Shown here piece after piece: positions 54,725-64,000 of a stretch of 64,000 bases of DNA. The position numbers were made by a program, and so were the translations under genes. The notes beneath the pieces were generated by a model. It did not search any database and was not told where the DNA came from. It worked only from the letters and a program-made list of their open reading frames with translations. Every line of letters starts with the position of its first letter. The stretch's first letter is position 1. Location: NCBI RefSeq assembly GCF_018918075.1, contig NZ_JAHLPW010000002.1, forward strand, positions 1-64,000, read 5' to 3'. This stretch comes from Virgibacillus sp. MSJ-26 (lineage in GTDB: Bacteria; Bacillota; Bacilli; Bacillales; Amphibacillaceae).

Positions 54725-55542
54725 TGTCATTTCCTATAGGTAAAACGATTAAATATTTAATCCTTATATTTTTTGCCTTACTTTTTTTGGCTCCTGTTTA
54801 CGTAATCATAGTGACAAGTATTAAGCCCTTGGATGAAGTATCACTTGCCGAGATGTGGACCCTCCCCTCAACGATTGATTTTAGTTCATATAAAGAGGCT
54901 TTTTCAAAATTAGCACCAAATTTAATGAATAGCATCTACCTAGTTGTACCAGCAACATTATTATCGGCTATCCTTGGAGCAATGAATGGATACGTCCTAT
55001 CTAAGTGGAAATTTAAAGGATCGGAAACAATTTTTACAGTTATTTTATTCGGTATGTTTATTCCATATCAAAGCATTTTGATTCCTATGATTCAATTTTT
55101 ACGTCAAATTGATTTGTATAATACGATACCCGGTTTGATCTTGGTACATGTCGTTTATGGATTACCAATTACGACCCTAATGTTTAGAAATTTCTATGCC
55201 AATATTCCAGATCAAATGATTGAAGCCGCCAAAATTGATGGTGCGAGTTTTCTAGGTATTTTCCGGCATGTTATTATTCCGCTGTCTATTACAGGATTTG
55301 TCGTAGTAGCCATTTGGCAATTTACAAACATATGGAACGAATTTTTATTTGCTGTCACTGTTACAACTTCCGATAAACAACCTGTCATGGTGGCTTTACA
55401 AAATTTATCAGGAAGTCAAATTGTTCAGTGGAACGTCCAAATGGCAGGTGCATTGATTGCTGCACTCCCGACCCTTCTTGTATATATTTTTCTAGGTAAG
55501 TATTTTGTGAGAGGATTGTTGGCTGGGTCAGTTAAGGGATAA
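54724..55542 (+). CDS. Sugar ABC transporter permease (MalG type)
   Basis: 272 residues, six membrane segments, EAA loop DQMIEAAKIDGASFLGIFRHVIIPL near 165. Partner of the MalF-type permease, translationally coupled to it. Completes the importer except for the ATPase. Confidence 0.9.
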   Translation: MSFPIGKTIKYLILIFFALLFLAPVYVIIVTSIKPLDEVSLAEMWTLPSTIDFSSYKEAFSKLAPNLMNSIYLVVPATLLSAILGAMNGYVLSKWKFKGSETIFTVILFGMFIPYQSILIPMIQFLRQIDLYNTIPGLILVHVVYGLPITTLMFRNFYANIPDQMIEAAKIDGASFLGIFRHVIIPLSITGFVVVAIWQFTNIWNEFLFAVTVTTSDKQPVMVALQNLSGSQIVQWNVQMAGALIAALPTLLVYIFLGKYFVRGLLAGSVKG

Positions 55543-56061
55543 ATATTGTCTCTAAATGACTTGGCCTTTTAAATAGGGGATAGTTTAAGATTTTGTCTAT
55601 CCATGAATAAGCGTTGTTAGGATATTACTATTAGGTACCATTTATATTGTTAAGCTTACCTGCTCATAGACATTACTGGTGGAGGGATTGATCTTATTCA
55701 ATAATCTATCGGGTCAAATATAGTATTACTTTATATAACTCACCTGGAACTGAATATTGGTGCAATCCCTTGTAGTGTGTTGTTACCGTAATTGATTTAC
55801 GCATATTACACATAAAGATAAAACTCTAATTTATTGGCTACTTATTAGAATAGCATTCTAAATCTAGAACAATGCAATAATACTAACCTATTAAATGGGT
55901 TATATATCTATGCCTACATGGATTTTACTATGTGCTTAATAAAATTTAATCTATAGCTTTAGAGTAGGCACGTAGATAAAATAAAATTTATATTTTGAAT
56001 GAAAGGAGTGAATAACAGTAATTTAAAGTCTATAGTAATTAATAGGGGAGGTAAAAGGTAA
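55543..56061. other. Gap before the GH92 gene
   Basis: 519 bp, AT-rich, with no gene. An inverted pair ATGCCTAC (about 55910) and GTAGGCAC (about 55966) and a TATATTTTGAAT stretch near 55990 may belong to a promoter. GGGGAGG stands 11 nt before the GH92 start. No second cre box was seen. Confidence 0.4.
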
Positions 56062-59000
56062 ATGAACAAAAGACATTTAAAGAGAATGTTTGCTAATGTA
56101 TGTTGTTTCGTCTTACTGTTAGGAATTATCCCTATTCTACCTACTCAAACAGCTTCAGCTAATTCGACAGATTATTTTACTTCATTTGAGCCAGATGATC
56201 CGCAACTAGACTGGGAAACTACGGTGGAAAAAGATGCAGATGGAAATAAAATGTCCTCTGGAATAGATGGTAATATTCCATTTGATGGTATTCAAGGTGA
56301 TGTTACAGATGAGATTATAGAGATCAAAGTATCTGGGGAAAACCCGCCAAGTGAGACAAAAGAAAAGTTAATAGACCGCGATGATACAACAAAATGGTTA
56401 ACGTTTGAAGATACTGCCACTATTCAAGTGGAGCTTGAAGAGCCGGATTCTGTCGTAAAATATGCGCTAACATCAGCCGATGATTATCCTGGAAGAGATC
56501 CACGAGATTGGGAGTTATCTGGATCAAACGATGCAGAGAATTGGACAACACTTGACACGAGAACTAGTGAAAAGTTTGATGAACGTTATCAAACGAAAGT
56601 ATATGAATTTGATAACTCGGAAAAATATCAATATTACCAGTTGAAAATTACAAAAAACAGTGGAGAATCTATTATTCAACTATCAGAACTCGCAATTTCT
56701 AATGGAATAGACGTTCCTGATCCACCACCTTCAGATATGAAAACAAAGATAACGAATGGACCTTCAAGTACTTATAATTCGAAGGCAAATGTAGGGTGGA
56801 CAGGAAAAAATGCAATTACTTATGAAGGCTCACATCTGACAGACGGAAGAGCGTACTCCTACAATAAAATTCTTGATGTAAATATTAGTGTAACCAAGGA
56901 TACTGAACTATCCTATTATATTTTTCCCGCTTTTACTGACAATAATCATACAAACTATGCAAGTACCTACGCATCAGTTGATTTAGCTTTTTCAGATGGC
57001 ACATATTTGCATGACTTAAATGCACTTGATCAGCATGGTATAAAACTGAATCCACAAGAACAGGGGGATTCGAAAACACTTTATGCCAATCAATGGAATT
57101 ATAAAAATGCCTCAATTGGTGAAATTGCTGAAGGGAAAACAATAGAGCGAATTTTAATTGCATACGATAATCCAAAAGGACCGACAACTTTTAAAGGGCA
57201 CATCGATGATATTAAAATCAACGGAAATCCAGTCGCAAAAACATATGAAAATCCTACTGATTATGTTAATACACTTAGAGGAACACAATCCAATGGGACC
57301 TTTTCTCGCGGGAATAACTTCCCAGCCGTTGCAGTTCCCCATGGATTTAACTTTTGGACACCGGTAACAAATGCAGGTTCTGACTGGCTTTACTCTTATA
57401 ATGAAGGTAATAATGATGATAATCTTCCAACACTTCAGGCGTTTTCTTTAAGTCATGAAACAAGTCCATGGATGGGAGACAGGCAGACATTTCAAGTCAT
57501 GCCGTCAGATGCAGAGGGAAAGCCAGAGGTAAATCGTGATACCCGTGCATTAGCTTTCAAACATGAGAATGAAATCGCTCAAGCGCATTATTACGGGGTT
57601 ACATTTGAAAATGGGATTGAAACGGAAATGACCCCTACTGATCATGCAGCCGTATTTAGGTATACATTTAAAGGAGACACTTCGAATATATTATTTGATA
57701 ATGTCAGTAATAAAGGTGGCATTACATTAGACCCTGACGATGGAACAATATCAGGTTATACGGATCAGAAAAGTGGGTTGTCCACTGGTGCAACACGTAT
57801 GTTTGTCTACGCAGAGTTTGATAAACCTGTTGTAGATAGCAGTATGTTAACTGATCAAGGTAGAGACGATGTGACCGCATATTACAAATTTGATACCACA
57901 AACGATAAAGAGGTAACTATGAAGATAGCAACTTCTTTAATAAGCGTGGAACAAGCAAAGAAAAATTTGGAACAAGAAATTAATCCCGAAGATACATTTG
58001 ATACGATAAAGAAAAAAGCAGAAGAAGAGTGGAATGATTTACTTAGAACGATCGAGGTTGAAGGAGCGACAGAAGATCAGCTTACAACACTATATTCAAA
58101 TATGTATCGATTATTTCTATACCCAAACTCAGCGTATGAAAATACAGGTACTCTGGAAAACCCAGATTTTAAGTATGCAAGTCAACTCTCACTTAATCCG
58201 TGCTCAACAAGTACCTCAACAGAAACGTGCGCGGAAATAGAGGATGGAAAGGTATATGTGAATAACGGCTTTTGGGATACTTATAGAACAACATGGCCTG
58301 CCTATTCATTGTTAACTCCAACTAAAACAGGTGAAATGATTGATGGATTTGTTCAGCATTATAAAGATGGTGGCTGGATATCCAGATGGTCTTCTCCGGG
58401 GTATGCTGATTTAATGACAGGAACAAGCGCGAATATTGCATTTTCAGACGCCTACATGAAAGGTGTAACAAATTTCGATGTTGAAAGTTTCTATCAATCT
58501 GCAATAAAAGATGCTGCTGTTGCTCCACCCAATAATAACGTTGGTAGGAAGGGACTGGAGACCTCCATTTTTGATGGTTATACGAGTACGTCTACAGGTG
58601 AAGGTATGTCATGGGCACTTGAGGGGTATATCAATGATTTCGGTATTGCAAATTTAGCACAAGCACTTAGTAAAAGAGATAATGAAAAAGATCCATATCA
58701 GTCATATTACGAGGAAGATTATCAGTACTATTTAAATCGTGCTCAAAATTATTACAATATGTTTAACCCGAATATTGGATTTTTTAATGGGAAAAGACCA
58801 TCGGGACAATGGCGTTCAACACCCGATGAGTTCAATCCCGCGGAATGGGGATACGATTATACAGAAACAAATGCGTGGAATATGGCATTTCATGCTCCAC
58901 ATGATGGGCAGGGGTTAGCCAACCTTTATGGTGGAAAGGATGGGCTTGAAAATAAGCTCGATGAATTCTTTAACACGCCGGAAACAGCTGCCTATCCAGG

Positions 59001-60270
59001 AAGCTATGGAGGATTAATTCATGAAATGAGAGAAGCAAGGGATGTTAGAATGGGGATGTATGGACATAGTAACCAGCCAGCACATCATATAGCGTATATG
59101 TACAATTATGTTGAAAAACCATGGAAAACACAGGAGAAAGTTCGTGAAGTGCTAAATAGACTGTACATTGGTAGTGAAATCGGACAGGGATACGCTGGTG
59201 ACGAAGATAACGGTGAAATGTCAGCATGGTATATTTTTAGTGCACTAGGGTTCTACCCACTTAAAATGGGAACTTCAGAATATGCGATAGGTGCTCCACT
59301 TTTTAAAAAGGTGACAATTCATCTGGAGAATGGTAAAGACATTGTTATAAATGCTCCGAATAACAGTAAAGAAAATCAATATGTCCAGGGTCTAAAAGTA
59401 AATGGAGAAACTTACACAAAAAATTATATTACACATGAAGATCTAGCGAATGGTGCAGTTCTGGATTTTGACATGGGACCGGAACCGTCCGATTGGGGGA
59501 GCAATATGACTGATTTACCGGATTCTATCACACCAGCTGCAACAGATGGTTTGTCTACCCCAGTGTTAATGCGTGATTTGACAGATCAATCAGAGGGCGC
59601 TGCAACGGATAGTGAATCAGAAGAAACCAACCTTTTATTTGACAATACGTCTGATACACAAATTAACTTTGACAGTGAAAAACCTTTGATTCAGTTTCAA
59701 TTTACAGAGGGAAAGAAAGAAGTACGAATGTATACACTGACTTCAGGTGTCAATCCTTTGAATAACTCTGAATCAGAGGTCGGCAGTCCTAAAAGTTGGT
59801 TATTAAAAGGATCCAATGATGGAGAAAATTGGGAAACGTTAGATGAAAGGAAAAATGAAAACTTTAAATGGGAAAAATATACTCGAGCATTTGAAATAGA
59901 AAACCCTGATGCCTACTCATTTTACCAACTGGAAATAACAGATAATGGGGGGCAACCATTAACTGTATTATCAGAAATAGAGTTACTTGGTATTGATGAG
60001 ATACCAGTTGGATTAGCTGAAGGCATTGAAAACCTGGTTAAACGGTTTGAAAATGAAGGAGAACTGGATAATGCTGAATCCAGAGCACTGGAAATGCATC
60101 TCACGGCTGTGGCACAGTTCGAGAAACAAGGGAAGTACACGAAGGTAGTTAAGCACATGAAAGGTTTTAATTTATTATTAGAGCACCAAAGAAAATCTGA
60201 TCTAATAACTAAAGAAGCGTATGATATCCTGAAATCCAATGCTGATTTTATGATTAACATTTTTCAGTAA
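56062..60270 (+). CDS. Secreted GH92 alpha-mannosidase with two discoidin domains
   Basis: 1402 residues. Signal peptide about 1-33 (TASAN). N-terminal F5/8-type C domain about 85-220 (DDTTKWLTFED, WELSGSNDAENWTTLD). The GH92 beta-sandwich and helical catalytic domains cover about 390-1130 (GNNFPAVAVPHGFNFWTP; NGFWDTYRTTWPAYSLL; GYAGDEDNGEMSAWYIFSALGFYP). A second F5/8-type C domain (about 1195-1310) precedes a helical FIVAR-like tail. GH92 enzymes are calcium-dependent exo-alpha-mannosidases on alpha-1,2/1,3-mannans and N-glycans. No LPXTG or membrane anchor, so it is probably released or held by its discoidin domains. Released mannose would feed the importer and the kinase next to it. Confidence 0.9.
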   Translation: MNKRHLKRMFANVCCFVLLLGIIPILPTQTASANSTDYFTSFEPDDPQLDWETTVEKDADGNKMSSGIDGNIPFDGIQGDVTDEIIEIKVSGENPPSETKEKLIDRDDTTKWLTFEDTATIQVELEEPDSVVKYALTSADDYPGRDPRDWELSGSNDAENWTTLDTRTSEKFDERYQTKVYEFDNSEKYQYYQLKITKNSGESIIQLSELAISNGIDVPDPPPSDMKTKITNGPSSTYNSKANVGWTGKNAITYEGSHLTDGRAYSYNKILDVNISVTKDTELSYYIFPAFTDNNHTNYASTYASVDLAFSDGTYLHDLNALDQHGIKLNPQEQGDSKTLYANQWNYKNASIGEIAEGKTIERILIAYDNPKGPTTFKGHIDDIKINGNPVAKTYENPTDYVNTLRGTQSNGTFSRGNNFPAVAVPHGFNFWTPVTNAGSDWLYSYNEGNNDDNLPTLQAFSLSHETSPWMGDRQTFQVMPSDAEGKPEVNRDTRALAFKHENEIAQAHYYGVTFENGIETEMTPTDHAAVFRYTFKGDTSNILFDNVSNKGGITLDPDDGTISGYTDQKSGLSTGATRMFVYAEFDKPVVDSSMLTDQGRDDVTAYYKFDTTNDKEVTMKIATSLISVEQAKKNLEQEINPEDTFDTIKKKAEEEWNDLLRTIEVEGATEDQLTTLYSNMYRLFLYPNSAYENTGTLENPDFKYASQLSLNPCSTSTSTETCAEIEDGKVYVNNGFWDTYRTTWPAYSLLTPTKTGEMIDGFVQHYKDGGWISRWSSPGYADLMTGTSANIAFSDAYMKGVTNFDVESFYQSAIKDAAVAPPNNNVGRKGLETSIFDGYTSTSTGEGMSWALEGYINDFGIANLAQALSKRDNEKDPYQSYYEEDYQYYLNRAQNYYNMFNPNIGFFNGKRPSGQWRSTPDEFNPAEWGYDYTETNAWNMAFHAPHDGQGLANLYGGKDGLENKLDEFFNTPETAAYPGSYGGLIHEMREARDVRMGMYGHSNQPAHHIAYMYNYVEKPWKTQEKVREVLNRLYIGSEIGQGYAGDEDNGEMSAWYIFSALGFYPLKMGTSEYAIGAPLFKKVTIHLENGKDIVINAPNNSKENQYVQGLKVNGETYTKNYITHEDLANGAVLDFDMGPEPSDWGSNMTDLPDSITPAATDGLSTPVLMRDLTDQSEGAATDSESEETNLLFDNTSDTQINFDSEKPLIQFQFTEGKKEVRMYTLTSGVNPLNNSESEVGSPKSWLLKGSNDGENWETLDERKNENFKWEKYTRAFEIENPDAYSFYQLEITDNGGQPLTVLSEIELLGIDEIPVGLAEGIENLVKRFENEGELDNAESRALEMHLTAVAQFEKQGKYTKVVKHMKGFNLLLEHQRKSDLITKEAYDILKSNADFMINIFQ

Positions 60271-60298
60271 TCCTTATGAATAAGCTGTTAGATTACTA

Positions 60299-60332
60299 GG
60301 GAGAGTAGCATGTTTTCATACTACTCTCCCGT
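60299..60332 (+). terminator. GH92 gene terminator
   Basis: GGGAGAGTAG pairs perfectly with CTACTCTCCC around 12 nt; only a weak T-run follows. Confidence 0.7.
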
Positions 60333-60430
60333 CCTTGGATGAGTAATAAGATAAATGAGGTTAATCTAGCTAATAGTTTAGGGGAAGAACGGGGTTGTTA
60401 AATTGGAAACTTTAGAAGGAGTTAAACATA

Positions 60431-61363
60431 ATGAAATACTTTATCGGCGTTGATATAGGAGGTACAAAAGTAGCTATAGCCGTCGTGTCAGAAACAGGTA
60501 AAATACTAAAACAAAATGTTATTCCCACGGAACTTACAATTCTTCCTAAAGAAATGATTATGAAAATAAGTAATTCTATTAGAGAGATTCTGGCACAAAC
60601 TGAAATAGTTAAAAATGATATTATTGGTATAGGCATTGGGTCACCAGGACCACTTGACGCTAAAGAAGGTCTTATCACACATCCACCTAATTTACAAAAT
60701 TGGAGGAATGTTCCTATCGTTAAATGGATGAAGGAATGGTGGAGTGTTCCTATTATTTTGGAAAATGATGCTAATGCAGCTGCATTAGCAGAAAAGTGGT
60801 TAGGCGCAGCACAGGATAATCAGAACTTCGTATATATGACAGTCAGCACAGGAATCGGTTCTGGTATTATTGCCGACGGGAAAATATATCATGGAGCGAG
60901 TGGTAATGCGGGGGATATTGGTCATACTGTTGTGGACCCATCATTTGGCCAATGCTCGTGTGGTCAATATGGCTGTTTGGAATCGATAGCATCTGGGACT
61001 GCAATTGCAAAACGAGGTTCAGATATATTGGGTAAACAGGTAACGACAAAAGATGTATTCACGTTATACGATGAAGGACATTTAAAAATTGTTGCTTTCA
61101 TTAATAAAGTTTTTAAGGTATTAGGTGTCGCATGTGTCTCTATTATTAATACATTTGATCCTGAAAAAATTGTTATCGGTGGTGGCGTTTCTCAAGTTGA
61201 AGCTCCGTTATTTGAGATGATTCGTGATTATGTGAGAAACTATGCTCTCAACCCTAACGGTCGTAATACGACTATCGTGAAAGCCGAGTTAGATCAGAAT
61301 GCAGGTGTTATTGGCGCAGCGGCACTTTACTTAGATAAAATATCTGCTAATTCTAAAATATGA
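60431..61363 (+). CDS. ROK family sugar kinase
   Basis: 310 residues without a DNA-binding domain: ATP motif GVDIGGTKVAIAVV (about 5), ENDANAAALAE (about 112), GIGSGIIADGKIYHGASGNAGDIGH split across about 140-165, and zinc motif CSCGQYGCLESIASG (about 176). Probably a glucokinase or mannose/N-acyl-mannosamine-type kinase; in this locus it would phosphorylate the imported hexose. AGAAGGAG before the ATG. Confidence 0.88.
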   Translation: MKYFIGVDIGGTKVAIAVVSETGKILKQNVIPTELTILPKEMIMKISNSIREILAQTEIVKNDIIGIGIGSPGPLDAKEGLITHPPNLQNWRNVPIVKWMKEWWSVPIILENDANAAALAEKWLGAAQDNQNFVYMTVSTGIGSGIIADGKIYHGASGNAGDIGHTVVDPSFGQCSCGQYGCLESIASGTAIAKRGSDILGKQVTTKDVFTLYDEGHLKIVAFINKVFKVLGVACVSIINTFDPEKIVIGGGVSQVEAPLFEMIRDYVRNYALNPNGRNTTIVKAELDQNAGVIGAAALYLDKISANSKI

Positions 61364-61428
61364 ATAAAGTTTATAAGGATAATCCGGTTCTTGATTAATG
61401 ATATCTTAATATAATCAAGTATCTAATT

Positions 61429-61460
61429 AAAAGCTACTTTCTCACGGAAAGTAGCTTTTC
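61429..61460. terminator. Bidirectional terminator between ROK kinase and galM
   Basis: AAAAGCTACTTTC pairs perfectly with GAAAGTAGCTTTT around a 5-6 nt loop; T-run on both strands. Confidence 0.85.
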
Positions 61461-61474
61461 ACATATTACCTATT

Positions 61475-62506
61475 TTACTTACTCTCAAACGAAAACACGG
61501 TCTGTTTTTCATACGTCTCATTTGCCTTTAATACGATAGACGGAAGATCTTTATGATGTAGTGAAGCGGGTGGACCTTGTGTTTCAAAGCACACACCTAA
61601 GTGTTTTTCAGACATGCGGCCATATAATTTTAACCCATCCTCTAAGCCATTTGCGGTATACATCACGACGCCGGGTTGATCAGTTGTAATGGAAAGCGTC
61701 CTGCCGCTGTGATTTTCTTCCACTAAAATATTCGGCTGATCCGTATCATTTAAAAGAAAATAATGATCATAGCCATTCCCGACAATAAGGTTTTGCGGAT
61801 AGGTAGAGTCAAATCCTTCTTCAAGGCTTTTTCCATGTCGCAAATCAAATGGTGTATTCGCAACGTCAACTAACTTCCCGGTTGGAATGAGCTCTTCGTC
61901 TAATTCTAAAAAGTAGTCACTATTCATGGTGACGACGTGCTGTCCGACTGTTTCTTTTAAACCTGATAAATTGAAATACGTATGATTTGTTAACGCGAGA
62001 ACTGTGTCTTGATCGGATTCAGCCTCATAATCGATGATAAAGTCATTATCAGTTGTTAACCAGTACGTGACTGATGCATGAACTCGACCGGGATAACCTC
62101 CTTCACCGTTGGGGGACGTATGTGTTAATTTGACGCCGACACGAGTTTCTTCGTGAATGGGAGCAGCTTCCCAGAGTGTATGGTGAAAAGCAGTCTCTCC
62201 GCCATGGAGCTGGTGATTACCTTCATTTTTTTGAAGATTGTATTCTTGCCCGTTTAAGTTAAATTGTGCATTGTCGATTCTGCCGGCAACTCGACCAATA
62301 ATGGCGCCAAAGCAATTAGAGTTATCTTTATAATCATTGTAATTCTCATAGCCTAGGACGATATTTTCAAGCTTACCGTTTTGATCAGGTGTTATCATTT
62401 TCGTAATAATCCCACCATAATTTAAAAAACTGACGCTCATACCTGTGTTATTTGATAAGGTATATTCAATCCAGTCGTTGACTATTCTTTCTTGTGCAAT
62501 TTTCAT
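61475..62506 (-). CDS. galM: Aldose 1-epimerase (galactose mutarotase)
   Basis: 343 residues. Family motifs GAIIGRVAGRIDNAQF (about 60), the NEGNHQLHGG loop (about 93), LTNHTYFNLSG with the catalytic His (about 168), NGYDHYFLLN (about 235) and FETQGPPASLHH with the catalytic Glu (about 303). Interconverts alpha and beta sugar anomers ahead of galactokinase. Lies 10 bp behind galT and is co-transcribed with it. Its last 183 bp are duplicated at 48052. Confidence 0.92.
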   Translation of the reverse strand: MKIAQERIVNDWIEYTLSNNTGMSVSFLNYGGIITKMITPDQNGKLENIVLGYENYNDYKDNSNCFGAIIGRVAGRIDNAQFNLNGQEYNLQKNEGNHQLHGGETAFHHTLWEAAPIHEETRVGVKLTHTSPNGEGGYPGRVHASVTYWLTTDNDFIIDYEAESDQDTVLALTNHTYFNLSGLKETVGQHVVTMNSDYFLELDEELIPTGKLVDVANTPFDLRHGKSLEEGFDSTYPQNLIVGNGYDHYFLLNDTDQPNILVEENHSGRTLSITTDQPGVVMYTANGLEDGLKLYGRMSEKHLGVCFETQGPPASLHHKDLPSIVLKANETYEKQTVFSFESK

Positions 62507-62516
62507 AGTATCATTC

Positions 62517-64000
62517 CTACTTGTTTAATGTGTCGATAAAACGCTTAAACGCATCTTGTCCGGTTTCATTCTGTTTAAAAACACCAGCATCTTCTAGAAC
62601 TCTGGCAAACTTGATGCCTAATTCTTTGTGTAAAATCGACTCGGCTTCTTCTAGACTCGACAATAATCCATGTTCATTTTTCATTTGTTCTGCCCATGGC
62701 ATATGATAAGGAGCGACATCAGCATTCTTATCTAATAAAAATGCTTTGATGTCTTCAAGTTCTCCTTTCAATCTGGCAGGTAAGACAGCTAGACCCATCA
62801 CTTCAATTAAGCCGATATTTTCCTTTTTAATATGATGGACGTCTTCATGCGGATGAAAGATTCCCATTGGATAGTCTTCTGACGTGCGATTATTCCTTAA
62901 GACAAGATCAAGTTCAAACTGTCCGTCACGAAAACGCGAAATCGGAGTCACTGTATTATGCGGCGTTTCGCCGGTAAAAGGGATAATATTCACTTCATCA
63001 TCTTCATATTGTTGCCACACATTTAAAATGTGAGCACCTGTTTCTACTAGATTTTCCTTATCAGCACCACGAAGGCGGATAACCGACATTGGCCAATTCA
63101 ATACAGATGCTGAGACTTCTGGAAATCCATTCAAGTTAAAGGTAAATTCATCTTCCGCTCGGGTCATGGCAAATTCATAACGACCTGCTTGATAGTGATC
63201 ATGACTTAAAATAGACCCTCCTACAATGGGTAAATCAGCATTTGAACCGATAAAATAATGTGGAAATTGATCCACAAATGAAAGTAATCGGTCAAACGTT
63301 TGTTTATCAATTTTCATATCACGATGTTCTTCGCAAAGTAGGATACTGTGTTCGTTATAATAAACATATGGTGAATATTGCAAATACCAGTTTTCATTTA
63401 ATATAGGGACTTTTATGACGCGGTGATTAGCACGTGCTGGATAGCCGATGCGTCCCACATATCCTTCATTTTCACGACAAAGAACGCATTTTGGATAGTC
63501 TAATGACTGTTTCATTTCACGTTCGCGCTTGATTTGTTCCGGATCTTTTTCGGGTTTTGACAAATTAATTGTAATATCAAGTTCACCGTAGACTGTGTCT
63601 GCTTTATAATGCACATTATTAGCGATTCGGTTCATTTGGATGTAGTTGCTATTCTTACTTAAATTATAAAAATAATCTGTTGCTGCGTCAGGCGTTTCAT
63701 TGTACTTGTCGTAAAATGTATTGTTAACAACTGAAGGACGAGCAACAAAGCAATTCATAATTTTAGCTGAAAGGATTTCTTTATCATCAAAAATATCTTC
63801 AATGACATCATGGTCAATCGCATAGGCAATCAACTTTTCCAGTAAATTAGGGATGGTGTCTTCTGTACCTGTTAATTCTTCGTTCGGAAAAGATTGAATG
63901 TTTAACAGGTCAAGGACTTGGTTTCGGACATACACCTCATCTTGCTTTTCTATTAAATGAACTTCTTGCGCTTTGTGGATCAATCCGGTCAAATCTTCAA
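62517..64000 (-). CDS. galT: UDP-glucose:hexose-1-phosphate uridylyltransferase (5' end outside window)
   Basis: At least 494 codons in the long Gram-positive GalT2 form: DYPKCVLCRENEGYVGRIGYPARANHRV (split across about 165-192), GSILSHDHYQAGRYEFAM with the active-site region (about 250), and GIFHPHEDVHHIKKENIGLIEVMG (about 365). Transfers UMP between UDP-glucose and galactose-1-phosphate in the Leloir pathway. The frame is open to the last base (EDLTGLIHKAQEV), and the family's usual N-terminus is missing, so the true start lies to the right. galK/galE are not in the window. Confidence 0.9.
   Translation of the reverse strand, partial: EDLTGLIHKAQEVHLIEKQDEVYVRNQVLDLLNIQSFPNEELTGTEDTIPNLLEKLIAYAIDHDVIEDIFDDKEILSAKIMNCFVARPSVVNNTFYDKYNETPDAATDYFYNLSKNSNYIQMNRIANNVHYKADTVYGELDITINLSKPEKDPEQIKREREMKQSLDYPKCVLCRENEGYVGRIGYPARANHRVIKVPILNENWYLQYSPYVYYNEHSILLCEEHRDMKIDKQTFDRLLSFVDQFPHYFIGSNADLPIVGGSILSHDHYQAGRYEFAMTRAEDEFTFNLNGFPEVSASVLNWPMSVIRLRGADKENLVETGAHILNVWQQYEDDEVNIIPFTGETPHNTVTPISRFRDGQFELDLVLRNNRTSEDYPMGIFHPHEDVHHIKKENIGLIEVMGLAVLPARLKGELEDIKAFLLDKNADVAPYHMPWAEQMKNEHGLLSSLEEAESILHKELGIKFARVLEDAGVFKQNETGQDAFKRFIDTLNK

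Noticed and set aside
1..64000. tRNA or rRNA genes and prophage attachment sites
   Set aside because: No cloverleaf, CCA end or rRNA motif was recognised by eye, and no integrase gene is present.

Overview
The window is AT-rich DNA from a low-GC Gram-positive bacterium, most likely a Bacillaceae (Bacillota). The grounds are strong GGAGG ribosome sites, frequent TTG/GTG starts, a glycerol-phosphate wall teichoic acid (WTA) gene set (TagO, TagA, TagF-type transferases, TagGH, LCP ligases), the DUF1659-DUF2922-YvrJ trio, YwqH/YwqI/LXG-type genes and a perfect CcpA cre box. The genus cannot be fixed from the sequence alone.

Layout. 0-3.8 kb: two divergent secreted cell-wall proteins (an SH3-repeat protein and a GW-repeat amidase) facing each other across a pair of SigD-like promoters. 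3.8-5.5 kb: a group II intron with a frameshifted reverse transcriptase, inserted directly behind the amidase terminator. 6.2-14.9 kb: WTA polymerases, a TPR/hydrolase-like protein and the TagGH exporter, whose ATPase carries a GW module like those of the amidase. 15.2-16.5 kb: a broken transposase. 17.0-21.7 kb: TagO, TagA and two LCP proteins.

22.9-35.1 kb is the most unusual part. One intact LXG polymorphic toxin (glycine-zipper tail, resembling the TspA type) with its two helper genes is followed by a 10-kb array of small membrane-protein genes: four copies of one family, two of another, three DUF443 (TsaI-type) immunity genes and one small orphan. They are interleaved with seven DUF4176 genes (five broken) and at least six fragments of LXG toxins. 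Immunity-type genes stay open while toxin and DUF4176 copies decay. Near-identical hairpin repeats flank the island at 22.7 and 35.1 kb.

35.3-48 kb: a lipoprotein, a TcaA/YvbJ-like protein, a class D-like sortase, a frameshifted SIS gene, OsmC, a PPP-type phosphatase, a TauE-like permease, a 0.5-kb GC-rich array of 21-bp repeats, a ROK repressor, an Rpn nuclease gene bracketed by a duplicated piece of the ROK gene, and a Doc/AbrB-type toxin-antitoxin pair.

48-64 kb: a mannoside-use locus (sugar-sensing binding protein, LytS/YesM kinase, YesN regulator broken by a 10-bp tandem duplication, ABC importer under a cre box, secreted GH92 mannosidase, ROK kinase). A 183-bp duplication of the galM 3' end lies on its left side and the intact galM-galT genes on its right, suggesting that the locus was inserted next to the gal genes.
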